Of a stretch of DNA of 64,000 bases, positions 27,505-34,692 are shown one piece after another (position 1 is the first letter of the stretch; each line of letters begins with the position of its first letter). Origin of the DNA: Paenibacillus sp. FSL R5-0623 (GTDB lineage: Bacteria > Bacillota > Bacilli > Paenibacillales > Paenibacillaceae); NCBI RefSeq assembly GCF_037974265.1, contig NZ_CP150233.1:248001-312000 (forward strand), written 5' to 3'. The translations under genes were made by a program, and so were the position numbers. The notes beneath the pieces are model-generated. The model had not been told where the DNA came from. It made no database searches and worked only from the letters and a program-made list of their open reading frames with translations.

Positions 27505-29097
27505 TTGTCTGAACGAATAAAAAAAGAAACGCAGGCATCCCATAATAAACGGGTCCCGGCATATGTATGGGTGACTCTTGGGGTGACGCTGCTAACTTTG
27601 CTGCTTCATGCCATCGGCATGAGTGGTGATTTGGTTAATGTAGCGCTTGTATACCTATTTCCCGTTCTGGTGAGTGCTGTGTATTGGGGAATGGGGCCGG
27701 CCGTATATGCCGCGAGTTTTAGTGTCATTATGTTTGACTTCTTTTTTGTACCGCCATATCTGAGCTTTACGGTTGAGGATTTGAGATATCTCATCTCTTT
27801 TGTCGTGTATCTTGCGGTGGCGATCCTGACAGCGAGTCTTGCAGGTCGATTGCGACAACAACTGGAGATGGTAAAAGCACGTGAAGCCACGACTAACTCC
27901 CTGTACGCATTGAGTCGTCAGATGACAGCCATTACGGATCTGAATACGTTGCTGGTTAACATTGCAACCCAGGTTTCGCTCACCTTGGGCAAGCCAGCAG
28001 CTGTGTATCTTCCAGATGGGCAGGGGGATCTGCTGGTTACAAGCTCTTCTGCACCCGCATCAGAGGGGGAAAAGGATGGCTGGGGAGATGGAGAGTCGGA
28101 GATTTCCATTGCCAAATGGGTGTATAATCACGGACAGGTCGCCGGTAAAGGATCATCTACTTTGCGGGAATCTCCCGGACTTTACGTGCCGCTACGCACA
28201 GAGGAGCAGATTCATGGCGTGCTCGCCGTGAGCATGGACGCTGGCGAAGTTAATGTACAGCAAGAACAGCTTCGTCTGTTGGAGGCATGCGGTGGACTGG
28301 CCGCAGGTGCTATTGCCCGAGTGAAGTTGGCGGAAGAGGCCCGATTGGCACAGATCACTGCCGAATCGGAGCGTATACGCACAGCGCTGCTGGATTCTGT
28401 CTCTCATGAATTGCGTACGCCCCTAACCGCCATTATCGGCTCGGCTACGGGATTGTTGGAGAATGATACTCTTTTTACACCCGAGGATCGGAGAGAATTA
28501 ACTGGCAACATTCGGGATGGAGCCTTGCGCATGAATCGTCTCGTCACGAATCTGCTGGGTATGGTTCGGCTGGAGAGCGGTATGTTGCAACTGAACCGAA
28601 AATGGTGTGACGTGGAAGATATAATCAGCGTTGTACTGACACAAGTTCGGGAATTCAGTCCGCATCGTAACATTCAAGTTGAACTTCCTGATGATCCGGT
28701 GTTCATTTATGGAGATGAAGTATTGCTGGAGCAGGTGCTGGTCAATATCGTCAGCAACGCCATCAAATATTCGCCTGATGAGAGCCAGATTGTCATGACT
28801 GTGGGGAGTGATAAAAGTCCGAGTCAATTGACGATCGTGGTGGCCGATCAAGGCATCGGTATACCGGAAGCGGAAAGAGTACGTATATTTGATAAGTTCT
28901 ATCGCTCGGAGTCGACTCAGCATGTCACAGGAACGGGGCTTGGTCTGGCAATCTGCAAAGGCATTGTGGAGGTCCACGGAGGTACCATAGTAGCAGAGCC
29001 GAATCCGGGCGGGGGAACGAGAATGCGCATAGATATCCCCATGGAGGCTCACGGACCACGGTTTCCCTATTCAGAACAAGGAGAGGTTGAAGAATAA
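27505..29097 (+). CDS. kdpD: KdpD-type histidine kinase, membrane and catalytic half
   Basis: 530 residues, equivalent to the C-terminal half of KdpD. Four membrane helices (DUF4118-like, about 18-115), a GAF-like region (about 130-275), then HisKA with the phospho-acceptor His301 in DSVSHELRTPLTAIIGS and an HATPase with NIVSNAIKYSPDE and GTGLGLAICKGIVEVHGG. The start is TTG 27505, 7 bases after the previous stop; ATG 27498 is quickly closed. The ribosome site is weak, so coupling to the upstream gene is likely. It should phosphorylate KdpE when K+ is low or osmotic stress is sensed. Confidence 0.9.
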   Translation: MSERIKKETQASHNKRVPAYVWVTLGVTLLTLLLHAIGMSGDLVNVALVYLFPVLVSAVYWGMGPAVYAASFSVIMFDFFFVPPYLSFTVEDLRYLISFVVYLAVAILTASLAGRLRQQLEMVKAREATTNSLYALSRQMTAITDLNTLLVNIATQVSLTLGKPAAVYLPDGQGDLLVTSSSAPASEGEKDGWGDGESEISIAKWVYNHGQVAGKGSSTLRESPGLYVPLRTEEQIHGVLAVSMDAGEVNVQQEQLRLLEACGGLAAGAIARVKLAEEARLAQITAESERIRTALLDSVSHELRTPLTAIIGSATGLLENDTLFTPEDRRELTGNIRDGALRMNRLVTNLLGMVRLESGMLQLNRKWCDVEDIISVVLTQVREFSPHRNIQVELPDDPVFIYGDEVLLEQVLVNIVSNAIKYSPDESQIVMTVGSDKSPSQLTIVVADQGIGIPEAERVRIFDKFYRSESTQHVTGTGLGLAICKGIVEVHGGTIVAEPNPGGGTRMRIDIPMEAHGPRFPYSEQGEVEE

Positions 29098-29098
29098 C

Positions 29099-29800
29099 AT
29101 GAACGCACCACTAGGGGCTCGCATACTGGTGATCGATGATGAGCCGCAGATTCGCAAATTGCTCAAGGTCACCCTTCAGGCACACCAATTCGAACTCCAC
29201 GAGTGTGGGGATGGCGAAGAGGGCGTTATTCAGGCCAGCATTGTACATCCGGATCTGATCATCCTAGATCTCGGTTTGCCGGGCATGTCCGGTATGGAGG
29301 TCCTTCGCCGGATTCGCGAATGGTCACAGGTACCGATTATTGTGCTGACAGCGAAGGATCAGGAGGGAGACAAAATTGCCGCGTTGGATGGTGGTGCAGA
29401 TGATTATGTGACCAAACCCTTTGGGATGGGTGAGTTGGTCGCCCGTATTCGGGTGGCGCTACGTCATGTAGCCAAAACGACAGATGAGCCAATACTGCAC
29501 TTCGGATCACTGAAGGTTGATCTGGCCCAAAGGCAAGTGGAACTGGAGGGGGCTTTGGTGAAATTAACCCCAACGGAATATGAGATGCTGAAGGTGCTCG
29601 CTTCGAATGCGGGGAAGATCATCACCCAGCGCCAGCTTTTGCAGCAAGTATGGGGAGGGCATCATCATGAGTCTGACAGCCACTATCTTCGGGTATATGT
29701 GGGACATCTGCGTAAAAAATTAAATGAAGATCCAACCAATCCCCGATATATTCAGACGGAGCCTGGCATTGGTTATCGCTTTTTGCTTCCTGCCGAATAA
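29099..29800 (+). CDS. kdpE: KdpE, response regulator
   Basis: 233 residues: receiver domain with phospho-acceptor Asp57 (LIILDLGLPG) and Lys in VTKPFGMGELVARIR, then an OmpR-type winged helix (SDSHYLRVYVGHLRKKL). ATG 29099 starts 1 base after the kinase stop, with GGAGAGG upstream. When phosphorylated it should activate the kdpFABC promoter near 20.2 kb. Confidence 0.95.
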   Translation: MNAPLGARILVIDDEPQIRKLLKVTLQAHQFELHECGDGEEGVIQASIVHPDLIILDLGLPGMSGMEVLRRIREWSQVPIIVLTAKDQEGDKIAALDGGADDYVTKPFGMGELVARIRVALRHVAKTTDEPILHFGSLKVDLAQRQVELEGALVKLTPTEYEMLKVLASNAGKIITQRQLLQQVWGGHHHESDSHYLRVYVGHLRKKLNEDPTNPRYIQTEPGIGYRFLLPAE

Positions 29801-29879
29801 GGTTCAAGGGAGAGCGGGGGGGTTCTTAACCATGATGTGATGCACGATTCAGTTCGTGAGCGCTATAGAACGAACAATA

Positions 29880-29917
29880 CACCGTCCCCTTTAGCTGCAA
29901 AGGAAACGGTGCTTTTG
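29880..29917. terminator. bidirectional terminator between kdpE and the GH4 gene
   Basis: CACCGT pairs with ACGGTG and CCTTT with AAAGG around AGCTGC; CTTTTGT follows. The convergent gene ends at 29920. Confidence 0.68.
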
Positions 29918-29919
29918 TA

Positions 29920-31221
29920 TTATGACGTGTATTTTGGCAACCAGTCGCCGTGAGCCTCAATTAACTCATCACACATCGCTACGATGTCATCGATAGATAG
30001 CTCGGCAGCCGTGTGTGGATCAAGCATGGCGGCGTGATAGATATGTTCTTTTTTGCCAGTGATTGCCGCTTCAATTGTCAGCAGTTGCGTGTTAATGTTT
30101 GTCCGGTTCAATGCCGCGAGTTGTGGAGGCAGATCACCAATGTACGTAGGGCTGATTCCTGATCCATCGACCAGACAAGGTACCTCGACACATGCCTCAC
30201 GCGGCAGGTTTGTAATCAGTCCGTTGTTCATAACGTTTCCGCCAATCTTGTACGGGTTATTCGTCTCCATCGCTTCGATAATATGCGATGCGTATTCACG
30301 GCTGCGGGTATGTTCAATATTTTCGCTGGCAAACAGTTTGGTACGCATTTCTTTCCAGCCTTCAATCTGGTTCACACAGCGGCGGGGATATTCATCCAGT
30401 GGAATATTGAAGCGTTCAATCAGCTCCGGATAATTCCGCTTGATGAAGTAAGGGTGGTACTCGGCATTATGCTCAGAGGATTCCGTTACATAATAGCCAA
30501 AACGTTGCATCAGCTCAAAACGAACCATGTCGTCATGCTGTTCCTTCTGTTTTTCCTTCGCCCGACGTTTAATCTCGGGGTACAGATCCTGCCCGTCTTT
30601 GGTAACTTCGAGCAGCCACGCCATGTGGTTGATCCCTGCAATCTTAGCCACAACACCTGTCTGATCGATCCCCAGTGCATCAAACAGATGTGGTACACAT
30701 ACCTGCACACTATGACACAATCCTACGGTTTTGATCCCACCATGCACATTCATGACGTTGGTAAGCACGGCCATCGGGTTGGTGTAGTTCAGGAACCACG
30801 CATCTGGACATACTTCCTGCATATCTCGGGCGAAATCCAGCATGACCGGAATCGTCCGCAAGTTACGGAAAATTCCGCCAATGCCGAGTGTATCTGCAAT
30901 CGTTTGACGCAGTCCATATTTCTTCGGAATCTCGAAGTCCGTAATAGTACATGGATCATATCCACCGACCTGGATGGCGTTGATGACATATTTGGCTCCG
31001 CGCAGCGCTTCTTTGCGGTCATGATATACGTTCACGACGCAACGACTTCCGAGTGAACGGGCCAGACTGGTCAACAAACGCTCTGAGTCGCTCAAACGTT
31101 CAGCATCAATATCGAATAATGCCAGCTCGAAATCTTGCAGTGCTTCAGTCATCATGACATCACCCAATACATTTTTAACAAAGACAGTGCTGCCTGCACC
31201 GAGGAACGTAATTTTATTCAT
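29920..31221 (-). CDS. melA: alpha-galactosidase/6-phospho-glucosidase-type, glycoside hydrolase family 4
   Basis: 433 residues. GH4 enzymes use NAD+ and a divalent metal in a redox elimination mechanism. The N-terminal Rossmann motif is ITFLGAGSTVFVKNV; NYTNPMAVLTN and the metal-binding Cys/His in GLCHSVQ are present, with the partner His in GINHMAWLL. The sequence fits the MelA-like alpha-galactosidase branch better than the phospho-glucosidase branch, though this is a judgement by eye. GGGAGG precedes ATG 31221. It diverges from an AraC regulator that likely controls it. Confidence 0.86.
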   Translation of the reverse strand: MNKITFLGAGSTVFVKNVLGDVMMTEALQDFELALFDIDAERLSDSERLLTSLARSLGSRCVVNVYHDRKEALRGAKYVINAIQVGGYDPCTITDFEIPKKYGLRQTIADTLGIGGIFRNLRTIPVMLDFARDMQEVCPDAWFLNYTNPMAVLTNVMNVHGGIKTVGLCHSVQVCVPHLFDALGIDQTGVVAKIAGINHMAWLLEVTKDGQDLYPEIKRRAKEKQKEQHDDMVRFELMQRFGYYVTESSEHNAEYHPYFIKRNYPELIERFNIPLDEYPRRCVNQIEGWKEMRTKLFASENIEHTRSREYASHIIEAMETNNPYKIGGNVMNNGLITNLPREACVEVPCLVDGSGISPTYIGDLPPQLAALNRTNINTQLLTIEAAITGKKEHIYHAAMLDPHTAAELSIDDIVAMCDELIEAHGDWLPKYTS

Positions 31222-31323
31222 TTAAGTTTAGCCTCCCTGAAAAATGTTGTACCCCAACTATAGGCCGATTCGGCACATATAACTATGGTTCAACCCCTCT
31301 CAAACATGGCATAATCCCATTTT

Positions 31324-31337
31324 TGTTTCCGTTTTCA
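31324..31337. promoter_or_regulatory. candidate cre-like palindrome between melA and its regulator
   Basis: On the minus strand TGAAAACGGAAACA matches the cre consensus at 12 of 14 positions. It lies in the 203-base divergent spacer. A GCCGA/TCGGC inverted repeat at about 31264-31275 in the same spacer is a candidate AraC operator. Confidence 0.33.
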
Positions 31338-31362
31338 ACTAATAATTGTGTACTTTAGCTGT

Positions 31363-31368
31363 TATAAT
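31363..31368 (+). promoter_or_regulatory. -10 box of the AraC regulator gene
   Basis: A consensus TATAAT stands 57 bases before GTG 31425. The -35 region is not clear. Confidence 0.4.
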
Positions 31369-31424
31369 TTATTTAGACATACAGATGGTGAACCGCGGAA
31401 GGCAATAAGGAGGGGGGCGAAAAA

Positions 31425-32252
31425 GTGAGTCGCATTGAGATGAATGTGGTTCCCGCCGGCTGGACACAGATGGAGCTGATTTTGTTGTTTTTTGGGTGGG
31501 AGGCATGTGATCCTGCGCATTATTGGGGACCGGGTGTACGTGATTCTTACATTGTGCACTACATCCATGAAGGACGGGGCACCGTGTACATGGGGGATCA
31601 GGAATTCAAACTTACCGAGGGACAGGGGTTTGTCATTCTCCCGGATACACTTATTCATTATGAGGCAGATCCGCAGGAGCCCTGGACGTATTCGTGGTTT
31701 GGTTTTAAAGGCGTACAAGCCAAAGCATTCATGCAACGTGCCCAATTAAGCCCGGAGCGCCCGATATATGATGCCCAGGATACAAATACGATGGAACAGT
31801 TGTATACGGAGATGGTCCAAGCTTCCACGCGACCGGGAGGTGATGTGTTGAACCAGAGTCTCTTGTACCGCTTAATGGCAGAATTAATCTCTTCTTCGCC
31901 TGTGGAGGAGGAAATAGGGCAGCTCCTTTCAAACAAAGAGACGTACATCCGGCAGGCGGTGCAGTTTATGGAGAACAGGTACAGTCAGCGAACCTCCATT
32001 CTGGATATTGCCCAAGCTGTGGGGCTGGATCGCACGTATCTATCGGGATTGTTCAAAGAGCGATATGGCATGTCGCTACAGTCCTTTTTCCTGGAGTACC
32101 GTATGAATAGGGCTGCCGAACTTCTTCAGAATCCAGGGCTGTCGGTCAGTGAAGTGGCACATTCGGTTGGCTATACAGACCCATTACTGTTTTCCAAGAT
32201 GTTCAAGCGAGTGACGGGTGTGTCTCCAAAGGGTTCGAGAAATCGAGATTAG
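31425..32252 (+). CDS. AraC-family regulator of the alpha-galactoside gene
   Basis: 275 residues: N-terminal cupin sugar-binding domain (VRDSYIVHYIHEGRGTVYM) and a C-terminal AraC HTH pair (FMENRYSQRTSILDIAQAVG, VAHSVGYTDPLLFSKMFKRV). This is the RafR/MsmR-like class. GTG 31425 follows AAGGAGGGGGG. Divergent from the GH4 gene, it most likely activates that gene when alpha-galactosides are present. Confidence 0.88.
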   Translation: MSRIEMNVVPAGWTQMELILLFFGWEACDPAHYWGPGVRDSYIVHYIHEGRGTVYMGDQEFKLTEGQGFVILPDTLIHYEADPQEPWTYSWFGFKGVQAKAFMQRAQLSPERPIYDAQDTNTMEQLYTEMVQASTRPGGDVLNQSLLYRLMAELISSSPVEEEIGQLLSNKETYIRQAVQFMENRYSQRTSILDIAQAVGLDRTYLSGLFKERYGMSLQSFFLEYRMNRAAELLQNPGLSVSEVAHSVGYTDPLLFSKMFKRVTGVSPKGSRNRD

Positions 32253-32343
32253 ATGCACCTATTGCTTCAAATTTAAAAGAAAGTTTTGATCATTAATCGT
32301 CGTCCCGCTATTCTGATACAGAAGTGTAATTGAATATGTGGAA

Positions 32344-32512
32344 CTTGGTGCTTTGCCCATCAGGGTGGAAGCTTAATAGGGAAGTCTGGTGTAATACCTG
32401 CGCGGTCCCGTCACTGTAACAGAGGAGTCAGGTAGCGATAATCCACTGGTTTAGACCGGGAAGGAGCTGCAATGACGATGATTCTGGAGCCAGGAGACCT
32501 GCCAGGTTTAAC
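32344..32512 (+). promoter_or_regulatory. cobalamin (B12) riboswitch
   Basis: The conserved core is plain to read: TTGGTGCTTTGCCC at the 5' side, AGGGAAGTCTGGTG (about 32378), GCGCGGTCCCGTCACTG (about 32401), the CCACTGG...GGGAAGG arm, and the signature GGAGCCAGGAGACCTGCC at 32486-32503. These are the B12-box elements of the family. It binds adenosylcobalamin or relatives and normally switches off B12, cobalt or related transport genes. Here the terminator follows about 75 bases later and only a permease stub remains downstream. Confidence 0.93.
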
Positions 32513-32585
32513 AAACACAGTAGTACCTTACGGGAGATAGGAAGGTGTTTAGAGAGCATGATCTTTTCTGAAAATCTGTTTATTT

Positions 32586-32627
32586 AAGGCGTCCTCATCC
32601 AGTAACACGGAGAGGGACGCCTTTTTT
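32586..32627 (+). terminator. riboswitch-controlled terminator
   Basis: AAGGCGTCC pairs with GGACGCCTT, plus CTC/GAG inside, with seven T following. It is the likely expression platform of the B12 riboswitch. Confidence 0.8.
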
Positions 32628-32701
32628 GATAGAATTTATAAGTTTTCAGCGGAGCTGTGGACGGAGAACATCATGGCACATACATAAAGTTGTGGGGAAG
32701 G

Positions 32702-32818
32702 ATGTTTGAGCACTTGAGCAGATATATCGTTAAGCGTTTATTACAACTGGTTGTCGTATTGTTCGGCATCACGTTCCTGCTAACCTACCTGTCTCCTGGA
32801 GAAAGTCTGTCAGGATAA
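32702..32818 (+). pseudogene. 38-codon remnant of a DppB/NikB-type ABC permease
   Basis: ATG 32702 follows GTGGGGAAGG. The 38 residues begin with YIVKRLLQLVVVLFGITFLL, the first helix of DppB/OppB/NikB-type permeases, and reach the conserved YLSPG segment, then end at TAA 32816. Normal members are about 310-340 residues. The following 60 bases show no continuation and an IS element comes next, so most of the gene and any operon partners are lost. Control by a B12 riboswitch suggests it once imported cobalt, nickel or a cobalamin-related ligand. Confidence 0.72.
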
Positions 32819-32878
32819 TACTAATGTGCGGGTTTTCTTTATAGTCTAAGTAAGGTTATAAAAAGAGAATGATGCAAG

Positions 32879-32896
32879 AAGGGTTACCCCAGAAGT
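32879..32896. repeat. left arm of a hairpin split by the IS element (partner 34369-34385)
   Basis: AAGGGTTACCCCAGAAGT here and ACTTCAGGATAACCCTT at 34369-34385 are inverted repeats lying just outside the IS ends. Joined without the IS they would form a stem with a 10-base loop (TCCATAGATG) and a TTTTGTTGT tail, that is, a likely old terminator. Confidence 0.6.
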
Positions 32897-32992
32897 CTAA
32901 AATGTACCCTATAAGATGGACACTTTAAAAAAGGTCATCTTGTAGGGTCTTTTTGTGTACAATGAATAAAAAAACGAGCGGTGGTCAAGCGA

Positions 32993-33418
32993 ATGTCAAA
33001 AAAACACTTTACAACTCAAGAGCAAGATCAGTTAAGAAGAAATCCCTATGTGAAAAATGTCAGTGCTAAAGCTATTACGTACACGGATGCGTTCAAAGAA
33101 CGATTTATTCAAGAATACAGTCAAGGTACGCTTCCCCGTGAGATTTTTCAGGAAGCAGGCTTTCCCCTTGACGTCTTGGGTGCTACCCGGATTCGAAAGG
33201 CTTCCAATCGATGGCGTATGGCTTTTCAAGAACAAGGACCTACTGGATTAACTGACGGTAGAAAACACGCCTCAGGCCGTCCGCTGACCCGTGAATTAAG
33301 TCTTGAAGAAAAATATGCCCGTTTGGAAGCGAAAATGAAATGGCTTGAAGCGGAGAATGAATTCTTAAAAAAGCTCGATCAACTCGAAAGGCAGATGAGA
33401 AAAAAGACATCCAACTAA
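32993..33418 (+). CDS. IS3-family transposase OrfA
   Basis: About 141 residues. It starts MSKKHFTTQEQDQL, as in many IS150-like OrfA proteins, with an HTH in the middle and a leucine-zipper-like helix (YARLEAKMKWLEAENEFLKK) at the end. ATG 32993 has GAGCGGTGG about 8 bases upstream; GTG 32981 is in frame. Two A-AAA-AAG slippery heptamers (about 33367-33373 and 33400-33406) sit in the correct zero frame near the end, so a -1 shift can join it to OrfB. Confidence 0.86.
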   Translation: MSKKHFTTQEQDQLRRNPYVKNVSAKAITYTDAFKERFIQEYSQGTLPREIFQEAGFPLDVLGATRIRKASNRWRMAFQEQGPTGLTDGRKHASGRPLTRELSLEEKYARLEAKMKWLEAENEFLKKLDQLERQMRKKTSN

Positions 33419-33450
33419 GTACGCGGCAAAAATTCGAACTGATTCAACAG

Positions 33451-34320
33451 ATGATGCATACATACCCTTTCCAACGCAAGGTGCATGTTCTTTGTGAAAT
33501 TGCTGGAGTTTCACGTTCGGGCTATTACCAATATTGTAGCAAAGATGCTCGGTTACATCGTCAAAATCAGGAACAAGACGATCAGAAAGTAAAAGCAATC
33601 GTTCTGAAAGCCTACCATTACCGTGGAAGAAAGAAAGGTGCCCGTCAAATCAAAATGACGCTGGAGCTCCACTATGGAGTCACATACAATCTCAAGCGAA
33701 TTCGTCGTGTCATGCAAAAGTACAACATCGTTTGTCCGATTCGCAAAGCGAATCCCGCACGTCGTATGGCCAAGGCCACCCAAGAGCATCGAACCTGTCC
33801 TAACACGTTAAATCGAGCTTTTAAGCAAGGGATTGCAGGTAAGGTACTATTAACAGACATCACGTATTTAACGTATGGGAAAAATAAGCGAGCCTACCTA
33901 TCGACCATTAAAGATGCTGAAAGTAATGAGATTTTAGCTTATGAAGTCTCTGCTTCACTCGGTTTGGACATTGCGATGGAGACGTTGAAACAACTCAAAA
34001 AGCATCGTCATCTCACCTCGAATGCGTTGATTCATTCGGATCAAGGATTTCACTATACGAACCCAAAGTTTCAAAAGCTTGTGAAGAACATGGGGCTAGG
34101 TCAATCCATGTCGCGTCGAGGAAACTGTTGGGACAATGCTCCACAAGAATCCTTCTTTGGGCATTTTAAAGATGAAACGAATTTCAAAACATGTATGACC
34201 CTGGAAGAGGTTAAGCAAGAAGTGAAAAGCTACATGATCTATTACAATCATTATCGAGGTCAATGGAACTTAAACAAGCTGCCGCCTGCGCGATACAGAC
34301 AGCAGCTTGAAGCAGCCTAA
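33451..34320 (+). CDS. IS3-family transposase OrfB (DDE integrase domain)
   Basis: 289 residues from ATG 33451, but probably made mainly as an OrfAB fusion: the -1 frame is open from both slippery sites. The DDE triad is visible: Asp in LLTDITYL, Asp in IHSDQGFHYTN, and Glu in PQESFFGHFKDE. The N-terminal HTH_21 region reads VLCEIAGVSRSGYYQY. All expected parts are present, so the element may be active. Confidence 0.9.
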   Translation: MMHTYPFQRKVHVLCEIAGVSRSGYYQYCSKDARLHRQNQEQDDQKVKAIVLKAYHYRGRKKGARQIKMTLELHYGVTYNLKRIRRVMQKYNIVCPIRKANPARRMAKATQEHRTCPNTLNRAFKQGIAGKVLLTDITYLTYGKNKRAYLSTIKDAESNEILAYEVSASLGLDIAMETLKQLKKHRHLTSNALIHSDQGFHYTNPKFQKLVKNMGLGQSMSRRGNCWDNAPQESFFGHFKDETNFKTCMTLEEVKQEVKSYMIYYNHYRGQWNLNKLPPARYRQQLEAA

Positions 34321-34385
34321 CCTTTTTTAATTTGTCCTTTACAAGGGGTACATTTTAGTCCATAGATGACTTCAGGATAACCCTT

Positions 34386-34692
34386 TTGTTGTATAACAGG
34401 CATGTTGTGTGTAGTTGGGATGTGACACTGGAATCACTTGTGAATGCTTTATCGTATGTGGTTCAGTACACCTATGTCATTCAGTACACCATATTTCTGC
34501 GCAGGCTGCATAGTATTTTATCTGGCCCCTCAGGGCTATTTCATCATATATTTATTGATTGCTTCATTGGGTGATTATCGCTTTACAGATATTCAGTCTT
34601 ATTTTGGAGAGGTACTCCGCATATAGACTCTTCGGTCCACATGCAGTTGGCTACATCTGCTTAGCCAGTCGTACTGACATGAGAGATTTAAA
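34386..34692. other. gene-free stretch between the IS element and the SLH operon
   Basis: Short open frames here (for example 34444-34626) have no ribosome site and no recognisable domain. One short direct repeat, TTCAGTACACC, occurs twice around 34461-34490. It may hold debris of the operon lost beside the IS. I see no clear terminator for the minus-strand operon that ends at 34693. Confidence 0.5.

Larger units (their letters stand above)
32897..34358 (+). mobile_element. IS3-family insertion sequence (IS150-like), complete
   Basis: The ends at 32897-32933 and 34322-34358 are imperfect inverted repeats beginning CTAAAATGTACCC on each side. The usual IS3 ends TG...CA would be 32903 and 34352, but the match extends six bases further out. 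It carries orfA and orfB in -1 phase. No target duplication longer than one base is visible. The length, 1462 bp, is normal for the family. It lies between the riboswitch remnant and an SLH operon. Confidence 0.85.

Noticed and set aside
32879..34385. Outer inverted repeats as part of a composite transposon
   Set aside because: They are too short, no second IS copy is present, and they fold as a single hairpin when the IS is removed.
34386..34626. Possible small genes of about 60 codons right of the IS
   Set aside because: No ribosome site, no domain, and the translations look random; treated as intergenic debris.
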